In this document: positions 17,644 to 26,332 of the stretch, piece by piece | Layout: the number at the start of each line of letters is the position of its first letter | Numbering within the stretch: the first letter of the stretch is position 1 | Assembly (NCBI GenBank): GCA_018699955.1 | Contig: JABISG010000123.1 | Span: 124,001-188,000 of the forward strand | DNA: 64,000 nt | Origin: Planctomycetaceae bacterium | Lineage (GTDB): Bacteria; Planctomycetota; Planctomycetia; Planctomycetales; Planctomycetaceae | Direction of reading: 5' to 3' | Program-made: the position numbers and the translations under genes | The notes under the pieces: model-generated | The model's input: only the letters and a program-made list of their open reading frames with translations | The model's database searches: none | Told to the model about the DNA's origin: nothing

Positions 17644-18549
17644 TTAGCGGATGTGCCAGTCTTCGGTCAGCGGTTTCGCTCCGTTCAATTCGCCGTAGCC
17701 GGCACCGGTTGTGCCGGGCGGGTTGTCGCCGACGTATCGTGGGTCGATCGGTTCGGCCGCAGGTTGCCAGCGAACGTCGCACGAGAGACGTACGCGCCCC
17801 TCGGGCGAGTGATTATCCAGTGTGCCATGCATGGTGATCATGTCGAAGACGATGGCATCGCCCGCTTGAAAGTCGGCGGTTAACAGCCGCGCGCTGCGCT
17901 GACGCGCGAATTCGATGGTGTCGTCGGTCATTTGCACTTGCGGCGACATGGCCGAGCTGTAATCGATTTCACGTATCGGATCGATCAGGTCGGCAAAACG
18001 ATTCGAGCCTTCCAGTACGGCGAGTGGACCCTCCTCGACCGGAATGTCGCCCAGCGCCAGCCAGACGGTGAAGATACGTTTCGATCCGCGCGCGAAGAAC
18101 GGCAGGTCGAAATGCAGGTGTGTCGAACGGCCGATGGGTCCCGGTCGCAGAAACATGAAGTCGTGCGGCCGGGCCGTCTCGCCAAGTATCTTGTCCATCA
18201 GTGCCGAGACTTGCTCTCCGTGGCTGACGTGGCGCAGCGCCTCACCGAGATTGACCGACCGCCAGAAGTCGCCCAAATCAGAAACCACTTCGCTGCGTTG
18301 GCTTGTGCCTGTGTACAAGCCGTCAACCGACGGCTGTTGGATTTCCCCCACATCGGCCAACCGCGCGAAAACTTCGGCGCGAGCCGCCATGATTTCGGTT
18401 CGATCAACGACTCCGCGCAGGAACAAATAGCCGTCATCGCCAATGCGTCGCTGTAGCTCATTCGCGTCGTCGGCGACGCCGGTACTGTCGCGAAGCGGAC
18501 CAAGCACATCGTTGGGAACGGGACGCCCCTGCGCGATACATCGCGACAT
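17644..18549 (-). CDS. phytanoyl-CoA dioxygenase (PhyH) family protein
   Basis: A 301-residue Fe(II)/2-oxoglutarate-dependent oxygenase of the PhyH family. The iron triad is visible: HxD in STHLHFD and the distal His in MITMHGTLDNHS, followed by the 2-oxoglutarate-binding Arg in GRVRLS. The N-terminal helical part (GDDGYLFLRGVVDRTEI) and FGDFW-like segment are typical. Many planctomycete PhyH members lie alone and act on unknown substrates, as here. It is on the minus strand 83 bases downstream of the ogt gene, so the two may be co-transcribed, although there is no functional link. Confidence 0.8.
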   Translation of the reverse strand: MSRCIAQGRPVPNDVLGPLRDSTGVADDANELQRRIGDDGYLFLRGVVDRTEIMAARAEVFARLADVGEIQQPSVDGLYTGTSQRSEVVSDLGDFWRSVNLGEALRHVSHGEQVSALMDKILGETARPHDFMFLRPGPIGRSTHLHFDLPFFARGSKRIFTVWLALGDIPVEEGPLAVLEGSNRFADLIDPIREIDYSSAMSPQVQMTDDTIEFARQRSARLLTADFQAGDAIVFDMITMHGTLDNHSPEGRVRLSCDVRWQPAAEPIDPRYVGDNPPGTTGAGYGELNGAKPLTEDWHIR

Positions 18550-18632
18550 CGTTTGACTCCACTGTAATTCGACGGGAAAGGAACGCTCCGCTTCGGAAAG
18601 CCTGCGCGTCGCGGCTAACCGGGGGATCGTGG

Positions 18633-19259
18633 TTATCCGGTCGCCTGTGCTTCCATCGTCAACATCTGTTGTTTCAACTGGACGCCGCTGGGGGCTGAGA
18701 ATCCGCCAAGTTTCGATCCGGCGGCGATAACCCGATGGCAGGGGATGATAATCGGCACGCGGTTCGACGCCATCACACTGCCGACAGCACGGGCCGCACG
18801 GGATGCTCCGGCCTTCTCGGCCAGCGCGCCGTAAGTCATCGTTTTTCCGAAGGGAATGTCGCGTGTGATTTCCAGCACATGCTGTTGAAAGGCCGTGCGC
18901 GGCGGTGATTCGAGTTGGCAGTCACGAAAATCGCTCGGTTCTCCCGCGGCATAACGTTCCAGCCGGCGACGGACGGTGGGGAACCAGTCCGACTCGTCCA
19001 AGGTCGGGCGTTCGTCGTCATCCTGGTTTGCAAGATGTTGGCCAATTGCGTCGCGGACTCCGTCACTGGTCACGTGGCCAATGGTCAGTCTGGCGATTTT
19101 TTCATCCCGTCCGAGTAGACCAAACCAACCAAAATCGGTAAGAAAGACCGACAGTTCAAGTTTTACACCGGTGACGCATCGGCTCCTCTCGATTTGTTGC
19201 CGAGATTCGGCGGAAGTAAGACTTTGACCCATTTCGGCTCTCCCGATAAGATGAAACAT
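18633..19259 (-). CDS. ogt: methylated-DNA--protein-cysteine methyltransferase
   Basis: A 208-residue O6-alkylguanine-DNA alkyltransferase. The suicide cysteine lies in IIPCHRVI (about residue 172). The upstream helix-turn-helix PFGKTMTYGALAEKAGASRAARAVGSVMASNRVP and downstream GSKLGGFSAPSGVQLKQQMLTME are the standard family blocks. The N-terminal 100 residues are the variable ribonuclease-like domain. It repairs O6-methylguanine directly by transferring the alkyl group to itself. The ATG at 19259 gives a normal length; a later in-frame ATG is ten codons downstream. No Ada-type DNA-binding domain is present. Confidence 0.9.
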   Translation of the reverse strand: MFHLIGRAEMGQSLTSAESRQQIERSRCVTGVKLELSVFLTDFGWFGLLGRDEKIARLTIGHVTSDGVRDAIGQHLANQDDDERPTLDESDWFPTVRRRLERYAAGEPSDFRDCQLESPPRTAFQQHVLEITRDIPFGKTMTYGALAEKAGASRAARAVGSVMASNRVPIIIPCHRVIAAGSKLGGFSAPSGVQLKQQMLTMEAQATG

Positions 19260-19396
19260 GGCTGGCCGACGCTGGATTTCGGCTGGCCCTTTCCTGATGT
19301 TAGACCAATTTGCTGATGGTCGGTTGGTTCTCTGGATTTTCCATCTGCCCGTAGCTTTCCGACCGAATTCATAAAATATCGTAAGAGGTAGCGTCC

Positions 19397-20140
19397 ATGC
19401 ACGAGTACGGCTCTCTTGCCGACGACTTTTACGTCAACATGAACCTGAACACCGAGATGAAGTTGCCCGACAGTCGGGAGACACTTCTCGACTTCTTCGA
19501 ACGGGTTCAGAAGACGTATCCGTCGATGCGAAATTTCTTTACCCGCGAGAATGGCGATTTTGTGCTGGAAGAAGATAAAGAGCAAGGCCACCAGCGTTGG
19601 CTTTCGCTCGAATCGCGGCGGATTTGCAGTTGCTACATCAATCCGCCCAATTCCGATGTCGCCAACGAACAGCACCGGTTGATTCTACAGCTGGTTCCCT
19701 ACATGCTCACCGTCAGTCCGCTCGATTGCGAAGCGCTCGATTACATGGTCGGCTTCGATTTTTCGTATCGCGGCAATCACGATGCACTGGTGGCCGAAGC
19801 GTTGGGGACCGGAACGGCGCTCGAAGCGTTGATCGACATGCCCGGTGCCAAGGTGCTGAATTATGAACCGTCGGTCACCATTAGTCTGGAAGACAACTGC
19901 CGCGTGCAGGCGCGGATTCTGATCGAAACCCGCACCAATGCCTATCAGGTGAGGCGGGATGAGTTTCCCGAGGAGCAGATCAGCGTCTTCTTCACGACCC
20001 GACAGTACGGCAGCCTGCAGGCGGACGATTCCTTCGAAGATGCACTTGCCCGTCTGCGCGAGCACTCGGACGAATTGATGGAATCGTACGTCATCGACAA
20101 TGTGCTGCGGCCACTTGCCCACGCCATTGCCACCAAATAG
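19397..20140 (+). CDS. conserved-type hypothetical protein
   Basis: A 247-residue soluble acidic protein with no signal peptide or membrane segment. The sequence is well behaved for a real gene (balanced composition, GTAAGAGGTAG just before the ATG). A region at about 40-160 (FFERVQKTYPSMRNFF, DYMVGFDFSYRGNHDALVAEAL) looks like a folded alpha/beta domain with a secretion-chaperone-like or YbjN-like feel, but I do not recognise the family. It is divergent from ogt and is followed by the aminotransferase gene at 20218. Confidence 0.6.
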   Translation: MHEYGSLADDFYVNMNLNTEMKLPDSRETLLDFFERVQKTYPSMRNFFTRENGDFVLEEDKEQGHQRWLSLESRRICSCYINPPNSDVANEQHRLILQLVPYMLTVSPLDCEALDYMVGFDFSYRGNHDALVAEALGTGTALEALIDMPGAKVLNYEPSVTISLEDNCRVQARILIETRTNAYQVRRDEFPEEQISVFFTTRQYGSLQADDSFEDALARLREHSDELMESYVIDNVLRPLAHAIATK

Positions 20141-20156
20141 TTCATTCACTGTACCT

Positions 20157-20176
20157 GCCCGCCGCGCAAGCAAGGG
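20157..20176. repeat. GCAAGCAAGGG repeat, single arm
   Basis: GCCCGCCGCGCAAGCAAGGG lies between two genes and matches, with one change, one arm of the inverted repeat at 25287-25354. Confidence 0.6.
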
Positions 20177-20217
20177 TCTTGGTCGTCAATCAAACACCGC
20201 ACCAAGGAATCCACACC

Positions 20218-21486
20218 GTGTCTGCCACCCTCAGCCAGTTTGCCGAATCACTCTCCGTCGAAACCGCCTTTACCGTGCTGGCAATTGCCAAACAACTCAA
20301 GGCGGAAGGCAAAGACGTTGTCGAGTTGGAAATCGGCGACAGCCCGTTCGACAGCACATCTTCGGCCAAGTCGAGCGGTGTGGCGGCCATCGAGGGCAAC
20401 CAATCGCACTACTGTCCGTCGCCAGGTATTCCCGAATTCCGAACGGCTGCCGCCCGCTTCGTGAACGACGAATTTCAGATTCCGGCCGAGGCAAACAATG
20501 TGGTCGCCGGTCCGGGAGCGAAGATATTCGAGCAGTTTTTCTGCGAGGCGTTTCTCAATCCGGGCGACGGCGTGCTGGTTTTCAGCCCGTACTTTCCCAC
20601 TTATATTCCAAACATCGAACGACGCGGAGCACGCGCCGTCCTCACGCCGCTCAGGCAAGCGAATCAATTCCGCCCCGAGCCGGCCGCCATTGAAAAGTTT
20701 TTGGCTGACGACCCTTCGCCGAAAGCCATTTTCCTCAACTCGCCACAAAATCCCACTGGCGGTGTCACCACCGAACAGGATCTGCGCGACATCGCCGACA
20801 TCATTCGTGGCCGCGACATTGCCGTCTTCAGCGATGAACCGTACTGCCATATGATCTGGCAGGGGCGACATCACAGTCTGCTGGCACAGCCCGGCATGAT
20901 GGAGCAGTGCGTGGCCGCCTACACTTTCAGCAAATCGTACAGCATGAGCGGTTGGCGATTAGGGTTCGCCGTCTCCTCACCGCAAATCATCGATGCGATC
21001 GGCAAGATGATCAACACGTCACTCTCTTGCACGCCAACATTGGTGCAATTGGCCGGAGCGGCGGCATTGGAACGCGATCACGCCGAACGCGATCAGACGA
21101 TGCAGAAGTTCAAGGAAAAGGTCGAGCTGCTGACGACCGGACTGAACCAGATCGATGGATTTCACGCACTCCCGCCGAGTGCCACGTTCTACGTCTTTCC
21201 CAATGTTGCGCCGGTTTGCAATCGGCTGGGAATCACCAGTCACGGTCTTGCCCTGTTTTTGCTGAACGCCGCCGACGATGACTTCGGCATCGCCTGTTTG
21301 GGTGGCGAATGTTTCGGCGAAGCCGGTCACGGTTTTCTGCGATTCAGTTGTGCTGAACCGAACGAGCGGCTGCAGCAGGCGCTCGACTTTATCCCCGTGG
21401 CCCTCTCACGCGAGGTTCGGATTGCCGGCTATCTCGAACAGAACCCCAACTTTCGACTGACAACACCGTATCCGCTCGATTCGTAA
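20218..21486 (+). CDS. PLP-dependent class I/II aminotransferase
   Basis: A 422-residue fold-type I aminotransferase. The PLP lysine is in TFSKSYSMSGWRLG (about residue 238), with NSPQNPTGG and SDEPYCHM as the cofactor-binding Asn and Asp/Tyr blocks. The C-terminal FLRFSCAEPNERL carries the substrate-carboxylate Arg. Overall it resembles aspartate/aromatic aminotransferases (AspC/PatA group). The GTG at 20218 (AAGGA ten bases upstream) is preferred; a longer frame from 20179 begins inside the intergenic repeat. The amino-acid substrate cannot be read from sequence alone. Confidence 0.85.
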   Translation: MSATLSQFAESLSVETAFTVLAIAKQLKAEGKDVVELEIGDSPFDSTSSAKSSGVAAIEGNQSHYCPSPGIPEFRTAAARFVNDEFQIPAEANNVVAGPGAKIFEQFFCEAFLNPGDGVLVFSPYFPTYIPNIERRGARAVLTPLRQANQFRPEPAAIEKFLADDPSPKAIFLNSPQNPTGGVTTEQDLRDIADIIRGRDIAVFSDEPYCHMIWQGRHHSLLAQPGMMEQCVAAYTFSKSYSMSGWRLGFAVSSPQIIDAIGKMINTSLSCTPTLVQLAGAAALERDHAERDQTMQKFKEKVELLTTGLNQIDGFHALPPSATFYVFPNVAPVCNRLGITSHGLALFLLNAADDDFGIACLGGECFGEAGHGFLRFSCAEPNERLQQALDFIPVALSREVRIAGYLEQNPNFRLTTPYPLDS

Positions 21487-21491
21487 AAGCT

Positions 21492-21539
21492 GCGATGCAA
21501 CGCATCGCTGACGTCTGCGACTCATTGAGTCGCAGCTGG
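21492..21539. repeat. double-hairpin CTGCGACTC repeat
   Basis: Two neighbouring hairpins: GCGATGC / GCATCGC (21492-21508) and CTGCGACTCA / TGAGTCGCAG (21515-21535). Related copies lie at 36201-36254 and 47249-47269. Confidence 0.7.
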
Positions 21540-21546
21540 GCAACCC

Positions 21547-21948
21547 ATGTCCGAATCTCCCGAATCATCCACCGCTGCGAGAGTCCGCCGCTGGGTCACC
21601 GCTGCGCTTCTCGGGTATTGGTGCCTCATCTTCACGTTGACGCACATCCCCATCGTCCCCACCGGCTTGCCCACTCACTCCGACAAGGTGGCACATCTGC
21701 TGATGTACCTCGGCCTCGGGTTTCTGCTGGCGTGGTGGTTTTACAACGCAGGACGAGTCGGCGTGCGACTCTTTGTCACCGTGATTTTCGTCGCCGCAGT
21801 CTATGCCGCACTCGATGAGCTGTTGCAGAAACCGGTTGGTCGCACAGCCGACATCCGCGATTCGCTGGCCGACATCGCCGGCGCGATCCTTGGCTTCGCC
21901 TGTTTCCTGATCACCCGAGCCGTCATACAACGGCGACAGAAGAGATAG
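21547..21948 (+). CDS. VanZ family membrane protein
   Basis: A 133-residue integral membrane protein with about four hydrophobic segments. The VanZ signature is present: THSDKVAHLLMYLGLGFLLAWW in the first half, and the acidic/Arg motif ALDELLQKPVGRTADIRDSLADIAGAILG in the second. VanZ was named from teicoplanin resistance, but most members have no known role in resistance. The start ATG at 21547 follows directly on the repeat element at 21492. The HAD gene at 21993 is convergent. Confidence 0.85.
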   Translation: MSESPESSTAARVRRWVTAALLGYWCLIFTLTHIPIVPTGLPTHSDKVAHLLMYLGLGFLLAWWFYNAGRVGVRLFVTVIFVAAVYAALDELLQKPVGRTADIRDSLADIAGAILGFACFLITRAVIQRRQKR

Positions 21949-21959
21949 ATTCTTGTACG

Positions 21960-21973
21960 CGCCAGTGGCACCC
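21960..21973. repeat. GCCAGTGGC-type intergenic repeat, partial copy
   Basis: CGCCAGTGGCACCC between convergent genes. Its reverse complement GGGTGCCACTGGCG occurs in murG (30288-30301). Confidence 0.5.
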
Positions 21974-21992
21974 GACTCGTCAACCCGGAGCA

Positions 21993-22685
21993 TCACGCTT
22001 TCATTGTCTCCGAGTCCGACTCAATGAGTTCGCGAAAATCAACCACACTCACCTCTCGCAGCGACCCAACAACCAGATCGGCCGCTCGTAACTCCTCCCG
22101 CGTTCGCCCCGTGCTTGCGATGCCGATGCATTTCATTCCCGCCGCGCGAGCCGCCGCGATGCCGACCGGTGCGTCTTCCACCACCACGCAGCGATTCGCC
22201 GAGACCCCCAACCGTTCGGCCGCAAGCTGAAACACCTGTGGATCCGGCTTGCCGCGATCTACGTCACTGCCGGTGATGGCCGCGGAGAAGAAGTCTACTG
22301 CTCCCAGTTTCTCAATCACCATCTGCACATTGTCCGCCGGCCCCGAGGAACCAACCGCCAAAGCGAAATCGGCCGCATGCAGCGCCGAGAGCAAATCGAA
22401 TGCGCCGTCCATCGTGGGGAAATCGCATTCGATCAAGTCGCGAAAAATCACCTCTTTCCGTTCGGCCAGTTCGCGAATTCGTTCACCGGTCAGATTCGCC
22501 TCTTTCGCCAGCCATTGCTCGGCCAGCACTTCCGGGCTGGTTCGTCCAAAACCCGCCACAAACTCCAATTGCGAATACTCAACGCCATTTTCCGCCGCGA
22601 GCACCCGCCAACTTTCAAAATGCGCCGCATACGAATCAATCAGCACACCATCCATGTCAAAAATCACAGCAATCCGTTTTGGCAT
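21993..22685 (-). CDS. HAD-superfamily phosphatase/phosphomutase (PGMB/CbbY type)
   Basis: A 230-residue HAD hydrolase with the nucleophile motif FDMDGVLIDS, a C1 helical cap, motif II SSG, the motif III lysine in GKPDPQVFQLAAERLG and acidic motif IV VVEDAPVGIAAARAAGM. Closest families are beta-phosphoglucomutase and phosphoglycolate phosphatase (Gph/CbbY). The substrate is not determinable. The ATG at 22685 begins MPKRIAVIFDMDG with GGAG about eleven bases upstream; a longer frame from 22742 would add 19 residues with no support. Confidence 0.85.
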   Translation of the reverse strand: MPKRIAVIFDMDGVLIDSYAAHFESWRVLAAENGVEYSQLEFVAGFGRTSPEVLAEQWLAKEANLTGERIRELAERKEVIFRDLIECDFPTMDGAFDLLSALHAADFALAVGSSGPADNVQMVIEKLGAVDFFSAAITGSDVDRGKPDPQVFQLAAERLGVSANRCVVVEDAPVGIAAARAAGMKCIGIASTGRTREELRAADLVVGSLREVSVVDFRELIESDSETMKA

Positions 22686-22754
22686 CAGTGTGTGGTCTCC
22701 GGAAAAACGAGGGTGTTGAGTGATTGATGTCGCAACGAACAAGGGGCCGCAGCT

Positions 22755-23120
22755 TTAGGCGTCCGACTCGCGGTTGCTTTGCTCGCGACGATCACGGTGA
22801 GATCGACGAGGTGTGCCAGCGTGCCGCTCACGAAGCGCTTCGCGACAGTTGGCACACCGTTTTGCCGTAGAGTAGATTTGGCCCTTGGCAGTCTCAAACC
22901 ACCATTTCTGATCCTCTGCCGTCCAGACCGCTTCGTCGCCGCAATCTACGCAAGTGAATTCTGTGTCTTCGTAGAAAAGTGGCCCACCGATGGCCGCCGT
23001 GTGCGCCGCTTGTTTTGAGATATCTGCGGAGATGCGCCCCCGAGGTTTCTCTGCCCGTGCAGCAGCGTCCCGAGCGGCATCCTCTTCTTCTCGTTGGTAG
23101 CGTGGTTTTTGGCGGGCCAT
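22755..23120 (-). CDS. zinc-ribbon protein (zf-trcl type)
   Basis: A 121-residue highly charged protein. The centre has the probable zinc ribbon YEDTEFTCVDCGDEAVW...RCANCREALR, with paired cysteines CVDC and CANC about 30 residues apart and the aromatic QKWWFE between them, as in the zf-trcl family. Termini are Arg/Glu-rich and probably disordered. These proteins are small cytosolic proteins of unknown function. The ATG at 23120 (MARQKPRYQREE) is the likely start; another ATG lies four codons upstream. It is on the minus strand, divergent from rpsR. Confidence 0.7.
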   Translation of the reverse strand: MARQKPRYQREEEDAARDAAARAEKPRGRISADISKQAAHTAAIGGPLFYEDTEFTCVDCGDEAVWTAEDQKWWFETAKGQIYSTAKRCANCREALRERHAGTPRRSHRDRREQSNRESDA

Positions 23121-23478
23121 AGCGGGAAACATTCAAAGTGGAATTGGAATGGGACGAAGGCAGCATGTCGAATTAGTGGCAGTCGCCTGAACATTGTTGC
23201 ACAAATCACCTGTGATTCCAGCAAAAAACCGAACAATGCCAAACCTGTCGCTGCCCTCACCCGGCCAAAACCACCATCCAAAACCCGCCTGTTTCAACCG
23301 AAATCCGTTGTCCCTTGAAAGTTTCGTGCCAGACCGCAATAATTCCGGTTCGTTTCGGAGCCGGTATGTGATCGGGTAGCCACCGTGGTTGGCCGCGTCA
23401 TACGGGACGGTTCCGCTCTGTGGATGGACCATAGAGACCACAAGCGATAATTTCGAGAGGACGAAAGGTTCCTATAGT
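23121..23478. other. divergent intergenic region and rpsR leader
   Basis: About 360 bases before the rpsR start. GAGAGGACGAAAGG (23456-23469) provides the rpsR ribosome site. I see no convincing promoter or known riboswitch. The leader is long enough for the autoregulatory S6:S18-type structure, but I cannot show one. Confidence 0.35.
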
Positions 23479-23763
23479 ATGTCGGCGTTGAACAGACGAG
23501 ATATCAAGCGGTTGCGGCGGAAGCGGTCGCGGCTGAAGAAGAAACTTCGTTGTCGTTTTTGTCCGGACGGGTGCGATCACTCACCCCGGCCGATCTACGT
23601 CGATTTCAAGGACATGCGCACCTTGCGAACGATGGTCAATCGGGAAGGTCACATCCTGTCGCGGCGTCGCACGGGGAACTGTGCCAAATACCAAAGGGCC
23701 GTGCGTCAGGCCGTGCTGCGAGCGCGGTTTATCGGACTGCTCGCATACGTTGCCGAGGATTAA
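23479..23763 (+). CDS. rpsR: 30S ribosomal protein bS18
   Basis: A 94-residue bS18. The family core is plain: basic N-terminus (RRDIKRLRRKRSRLKKKL), CRFC zinc-type cysteines, IYVDFKDMRTLRTMVNREGHILSRR, then TGNCAKYQRAVRQAVLRARFIGLLAYV. It sits on the platform of the 30S subunit near S6. The insert PDGCDHSPRP lengthens the loop after the first Cys pair compared with the common form. The ATG at 23479 is preferred to a 30-codon upstream extension. Unlike most bacteria, no rpsF, ssb or rplI gene is adjacent, so it stands alone. Confidence 0.9.
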   Translation: MSALNRRDIKRLRRKRSRLKKKLRCRFCPDGCDHSPRPIYVDFKDMRTLRTMVNREGHILSRRRTGNCAKYQRAVRQAVLRARFIGLLAYVAED

Positions 23764-23924
23764 GCCGGTCGGTCGAACGGACTCGGCAGAAATCGCTGAA
23801 TTCATCGCGGCTCGAATGTCTGTGAATCGAACATTCATAGTTTTTCGCGTGTGCCACCAGCCGGTTGATGGTGCGCCGAAAGTCAGACGCACTCGTCGCC
23901 AGTTCTTAACGAGGAATAGCCCCC

Positions 23925-25250
23925 GTGACTGTTGCTGAAACCATTAATGTCAGTCAGGTGTTGCTCGAATCTCCGTCATTCGGCGCGACCGAAATCGGAC
24001 AGCTTGAAGAGGCAATCGCCGCCTCGCAATGCGGCGAAGTGATGCAGTTTCAGCGCGAACTGCAATTGAAGGTCGATCAAGGCTCCGCTTCAGAACGAGA
24101 CCTGCTGGCTGCGGGAATAACGGCCTACCTGCTGGCGAACCACGCCGATGCCGACAGGTACCTGTCGAAAATCAGCGGAAACGGACTGGCCGACTTTTAC
24201 CGCGCTCAGTCGCTGCTGGCATTAGGTCAACATCAAGCGGCTGCCGATGCCTACGCCTCGGCAGGCACCAACGGTTACGACGCCGTGCAGTGTGCGCTCT
24301 GCCGCGCCGGTGCGATTCGGTTATCGGGCGACACTGACGCTGCAGACGAATTGCTGGCGGCATCGTCTCGCGAAGGCGCAACGCGTGCCGAATACTCCTA
24401 CCAGAAGGGGTGCATTCTGGCCGACCGTGGCGATGCCTTCGGTGCCATCGAATACTTCGAGCGAGCCGTCGATATGGACCCGCATCATGGCGGCGCCTTG
24501 TTCCGGCTGGCGGGTGAAAACAACCTGTTGGGCAACGACGCCGACGCGATCACGCTTTACGAACGGTCACTCTCGCGACCGCCGCTGTTCAAGGGCGCAT
24601 TGATCAATTTGGGATTGCTGTACGAAGACAGCGAGAGTTACTCGGCGGCGGCCTTCTGTTTTCGCCGCGTACTCGAAGTCTTTCCAAACGATGAACGGGC
24701 GCAGCTTTATCTGAAAGACATCGAAGCGTCGAGCGACATGTATTACGACGAAGACGCCGACCGCGCTCGTCGCGAACTCGACCAGGTGCTGCGGATTCCG
24801 ATCACCGATTTCGAACTGTCGGCCAGAAGCCGCAATTGTTTGGAGAGCGCAGGAATTCATACCCTGGGAGACCTGACCAACGTCAGCGAACAGGAATTGC
24901 TCGGCGGCAAGAACTTCGGCGAAACGTCGCTTACCGAAATTCGCGAGATTCTGGAGCCACGCGGACTGCGAATCGGCCAGTCGGTCGAAGAACAACGCAA
25001 GCCAGCCCCGGCATACGATCTGGAAGAGTTGTCGCCGCAGGAACGGGCGCTTCTCGAAAAACCGGTCACCGAACTCGGCCTGTCGGTTCGGGCACGAAAG
25101 TGTCTGTCGCGACTGGGAATCGTACTGGTGGGCGAATTGGTATCGCGGACGGCCGACGAGTTGACGTCGGTTCGCAACTTCGGCGTAACGTCGCTGAACG
25201 AAATCCGCGCCAAACTGACCGACTTCGACCTCAAGTTGCGTAACGACTAA
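23925..25250 (+). CDS. TPR protein with two RNA-polymerase alpha-CTD-like domains
   Basis: A 441-residue protein started by GTG with GAGGA eight bases upstream. Residues about 20-280 are tetratricopeptide repeats (YSYQKGCILADRGDAFGAIEYFERAVDMDPHHGGALFRLA, ALINLGLLYEDSESYSAAAFCFRRVLEVFPND). Two helix-hairpin-helix modules follow at about 287-345 (ELSARSRNCLESAGIHTLGDL) and about 372-438 (LSVRARKCLSRLGIVLVGELV), each ending with an FGxTSLxEIR helix. These closely resemble the alpha-subunit C-terminal domain, which binds UP-element DNA and activators. It stands alone between rpsR and an SDR gene. A transcription-linked adaptor role is inferred. Confidence 0.8.
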   Translation: MTVAETINVSQVLLESPSFGATEIGQLEEAIAASQCGEVMQFQRELQLKVDQGSASERDLLAAGITAYLLANHADADRYLSKISGNGLADFYRAQSLLALGQHQAAADAYASAGTNGYDAVQCALCRAGAIRLSGDTDAADELLAASSREGATRAEYSYQKGCILADRGDAFGAIEYFERAVDMDPHHGGALFRLAGENNLLGNDADAITLYERSLSRPPLFKGALINLGLLYEDSESYSAAAFCFRRVLEVFPNDERAQLYLKDIEASSDMYYDEDADRARRELDQVLRIPITDFELSARSRNCLESAGIHTLGDLTNVSEQELLGGKNFGETSLTEIREILEPRGLRIGQSVEEQRKPAPAYDLEELSPQERALLEKPVTELGLSVRARKCLSRLGIVLVGELVSRTADELTSVRNFGVTSLNEIRAKLTDFDLKLRND

Positions 25251-25286
25251 TCGGCGGACCGTGGCTCCGCACTTCGCCCAAATACC

Positions 25287-25354
25287 AGCCCGTCGCGCAA
25301 GCAAGGGGATTCCGGTCACAACGACTGTTGAAACCCTTGCTTGCGCAGCGGGCT
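25287..25354. repeat. inverted intergenic repeat (GCAAGCAAGGG family)
   Basis: Arms 25287-25307 and 25334-25354 are 21 bases long and complementary except for two positions. The core is GCGCAAGCAAGGG. The single arm at 20157 is the same sequence. It lies between two plus-strand genes. Confidence 0.75.
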
Positions 25355-25462
25355 CGTTTCATGTCGTTCTGCTGGTGGCGTCGATCACTTTTCTCCGCTA
25401 CGATCGAAGCACGTTCGACGTTCTCGCGACTTTGAGTCACAACATTAGGAAGCAAATACGAT

Positions 25463-26248
25463 ATGACCGATGAACTCTTTTCCGTCGATGGGCAGGTGGT
25501 GCTGGTCTCAGGCGGTAGCCGTGGAATTGGCCGCGCATTGGCTGCTGGTTTTGTTGCGCGCAACGCTCAGGTGATCATCACGGGCCGCGATGAAGAGGCC
25601 TTATGCAAGACCGCCGAGGAAATTTCTACGGCCGACAACAAAGCCCTGCCCATCGTCTGCGACGTTTCGCAGCCGGAATCTGTTGATCAACTCGTTAAGA
25701 CCGTTGTTGCCGAGTACGGACAGATCGACTCGCTGCTCAACGTGGCGGGCGTCAATAAGCGACAGCCGGTCGAGAACTTCACGCTGGAAGAATACGATTT
25801 CATTTTGGATATCAATCTCCGTGGGGCGTTCTATCTCGCGCAACAAGTTGGCAAGCAGATGATCGGCCAAAAGAGCGGCACGATTATCAACATCGATTCG
25901 CTGAATACAGACTCACCGCTAAAGGGGGTTCTGCCGTACGCCATGAGTAAAGGCGGCCTGAACATCATGACCCGCGGCATGGCAACTGAATGGGGGCAAC
26001 ATGGTGTGCGGGTGAACTCGATTGCCCCCGGTTTTGTTCTCACCGATCTGACCCGCAAACTCTGGTCAGACCCGAAAATGAATGCCTGGGGTTGCAGTAA
26101 CACGCCGTTGGAGCGATTGGGCGAAGTCGAAGACATGGTCGGCACCGCAGTCTTCCTCGCGTCGCCGGCGTCGGCCTTTTTGACCGGACAGATCCTCTAC
26201 GTCGATGGCGGCTTCACCGCCGGGACTTCGTGGCCGATCGACATGTAA
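25463..26248 (+). CDS. short-chain dehydrogenase/reductase (SDR)
   Basis: A 261-residue classical SDR. The NAD(P) turn is VSGGSRGIGRALA, then the NVAGVN block, the catalytic Ser in INIDSLN and YAMSK as Tyr/Lys. The C-terminal FLTGQILYVDGGFTAGTSWPID is typical. It is closest in style to gluconate 5-dehydrogenase / 2-dehydro-3-deoxygluconate 5-dehydrogenase (KduD) and glucose 1-dehydrogenase. The specific substrate is unknown. The start ATG at 25463 follows the inverted repeat region, with AGGAAGCAAATACG just upstream. Confidence 0.85.
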   Translation: MTDELFSVDGQVVLVSGGSRGIGRALAAGFVARNAQVIITGRDEEALCKTAEEISTADNKALPIVCDVSQPESVDQLVKTVVAEYGQIDSLLNVAGVNKRQPVENFTLEEYDFILDINLRGAFYLAQQVGKQMIGQKSGTIINIDSLNTDSPLKGVLPYAMSKGGLNIMTRGMATEWGQHGVRVNSIAPGFVLTDLTRKLWSDPKMNAWGCSNTPLERLGEVEDMVGTAVFLASPASAFLTGQILYVDGGFTAGTSWPIDM

Positions 26249-26277
26249 CCGCCGCTCGATGTGGCGCGCTGACAAAG

Positions 26278-26299
26278 CCCACCGGTCGCGCCCGGTGGG
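26278..26299. repeat. CCCACNGG palindrome
   Basis: CCCACCGG (26278-26285) and CCGGTGGG (26292-26299) form a perfect 8-base stem. Similar elements lie at 43184 and 54362. Confidence 0.6.
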
Positions 26300-26332
26300 A
26301 TGCTCAATACGATCAACGTTTCCAAAACGATG

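Noticed and set aside
26300..26332. ATG at 26300 as the start of the YggS gene
   Set aside because: It lies directly at the edge of a palindromic repeat and adds residues that family members do not have; ATG at 26330/26333 fits better.
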